From Victivallales bacterium (GTDB lineage: Bacteria > Verrucomicrobiota > Lentisphaeria > Oligosphaerales > Oligosphaeraceae), in the NCBI GenBank assembly GCA_017615955.1, contig JAFZZD010000854.1, positions 1 to 5,579 of the forward strand: a stretch of DNA of 5,579 bases. The letters run 5' to 3'. The notes under the pieces are model-generated. The model was given only the letters and a program-made list of their open reading frames with translations. It did no database searches and was not told where the DNA came from. The position numbers and the translations under genes are program-made. Below are positions 5,485 through 5,579 of the stretch, one piece after another (positions within the stretch are counted from its first letter, which is position 1; every line of letters starts with the position of its first letter).

Positions 5485-5579
5485 CCAGGGGCCTCGCATC
5501 AGGACGCGGGACTGCCATGCGGCTGTAGTTCTGCAAGGGGCGTATGGAGGCCATCGCGTCCTGACGCGCGGCCCCCGGC
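5484..5579. repeat. Large imperfect inverted repeat at the right edge
   Basis: The 25-nt arms at 5484..5508 and 5555..5579 match at 22 of 25 positions around a 46-nt interior. In minus-strand RNA two of the three mismatches become G-U pairs. Each arm contains its own smaller palindrome: CGCATCAGGACGCG at 5495..5508 and CGCGTCCTGACGCG at 5555..5568, exactly 60 bp apart. The right arm ends on the last base of the window, so the true element may be longer. No T-run is present, so a simple terminator for an upstream gene is unlikely. It is most like a palindromic intergenic repeat. Confidence 0.7.

Overview
This is a bacterial window in which every supportable gene lies on the minus strand. Three of the five genes start 8 nt after a clear Shine-Dalgarno sequence and a fourth starts 9 nt after a weaker one. 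I cannot place the organism below 'bacterium'. Read right to left (the direction of transcription), the window holds a 180-nt regulatory and repeat-rich region, an E1 alpha/beta pair of a thiamine-diphosphate 2-oxo-acid or acetoin dehydrogenase, a 143-nt gap with a palindromic repeat cluster, a long soluble helical protein I do not recognise, a 259-nt AT-rich gap, and two adjacent zinc-ribbon membrane-protein genes, the last cut by the left edge of the window.

The E1 pair (acoA-like 4443..5399, acoB-like 3449..4426) is the only part with a firm function. The two subunits would form an alpha2beta2 E1 that decarboxylates or cleaves its substrate on ThDP and passes an acyl unit to a lipoyl E2. 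Cofactor and catalytic residues are in place in both chains. No E2 or E3 gene follows acoB, so partners must be encoded elsewhere, or upstream beyond the right edge.

The accessory part is at the left. The gene at 317..1477 encodes a protein made of two copies of the same module: a four-cysteine zinc ribbon, about 30 polar residues and a pair of membrane segments. The next gene, only 2 nt further on, begins with a third ribbon and also runs into hydrophobic segments. This block is AT-rich: sampled 60-base lines have 20 and 24 G+C, against 39 in a line of acoB. It was probably acquired or evolves separately from the E1 genes.

The non-coding DNA is the other point of interest. A large imperfect inverted repeat (22 of 25 arm positions) sits at 5484..5579 beside a perfect 16-nt palindrome. 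A 19-nt motif occurs three times (once inverted, twice in tandem) at 3328..3450 around a perfect 8-bp hairpin, and a shorter fourth match lies at 1559..1573. These look like dispersed palindromic repeats, but a genome-wide search would be needed to show it.
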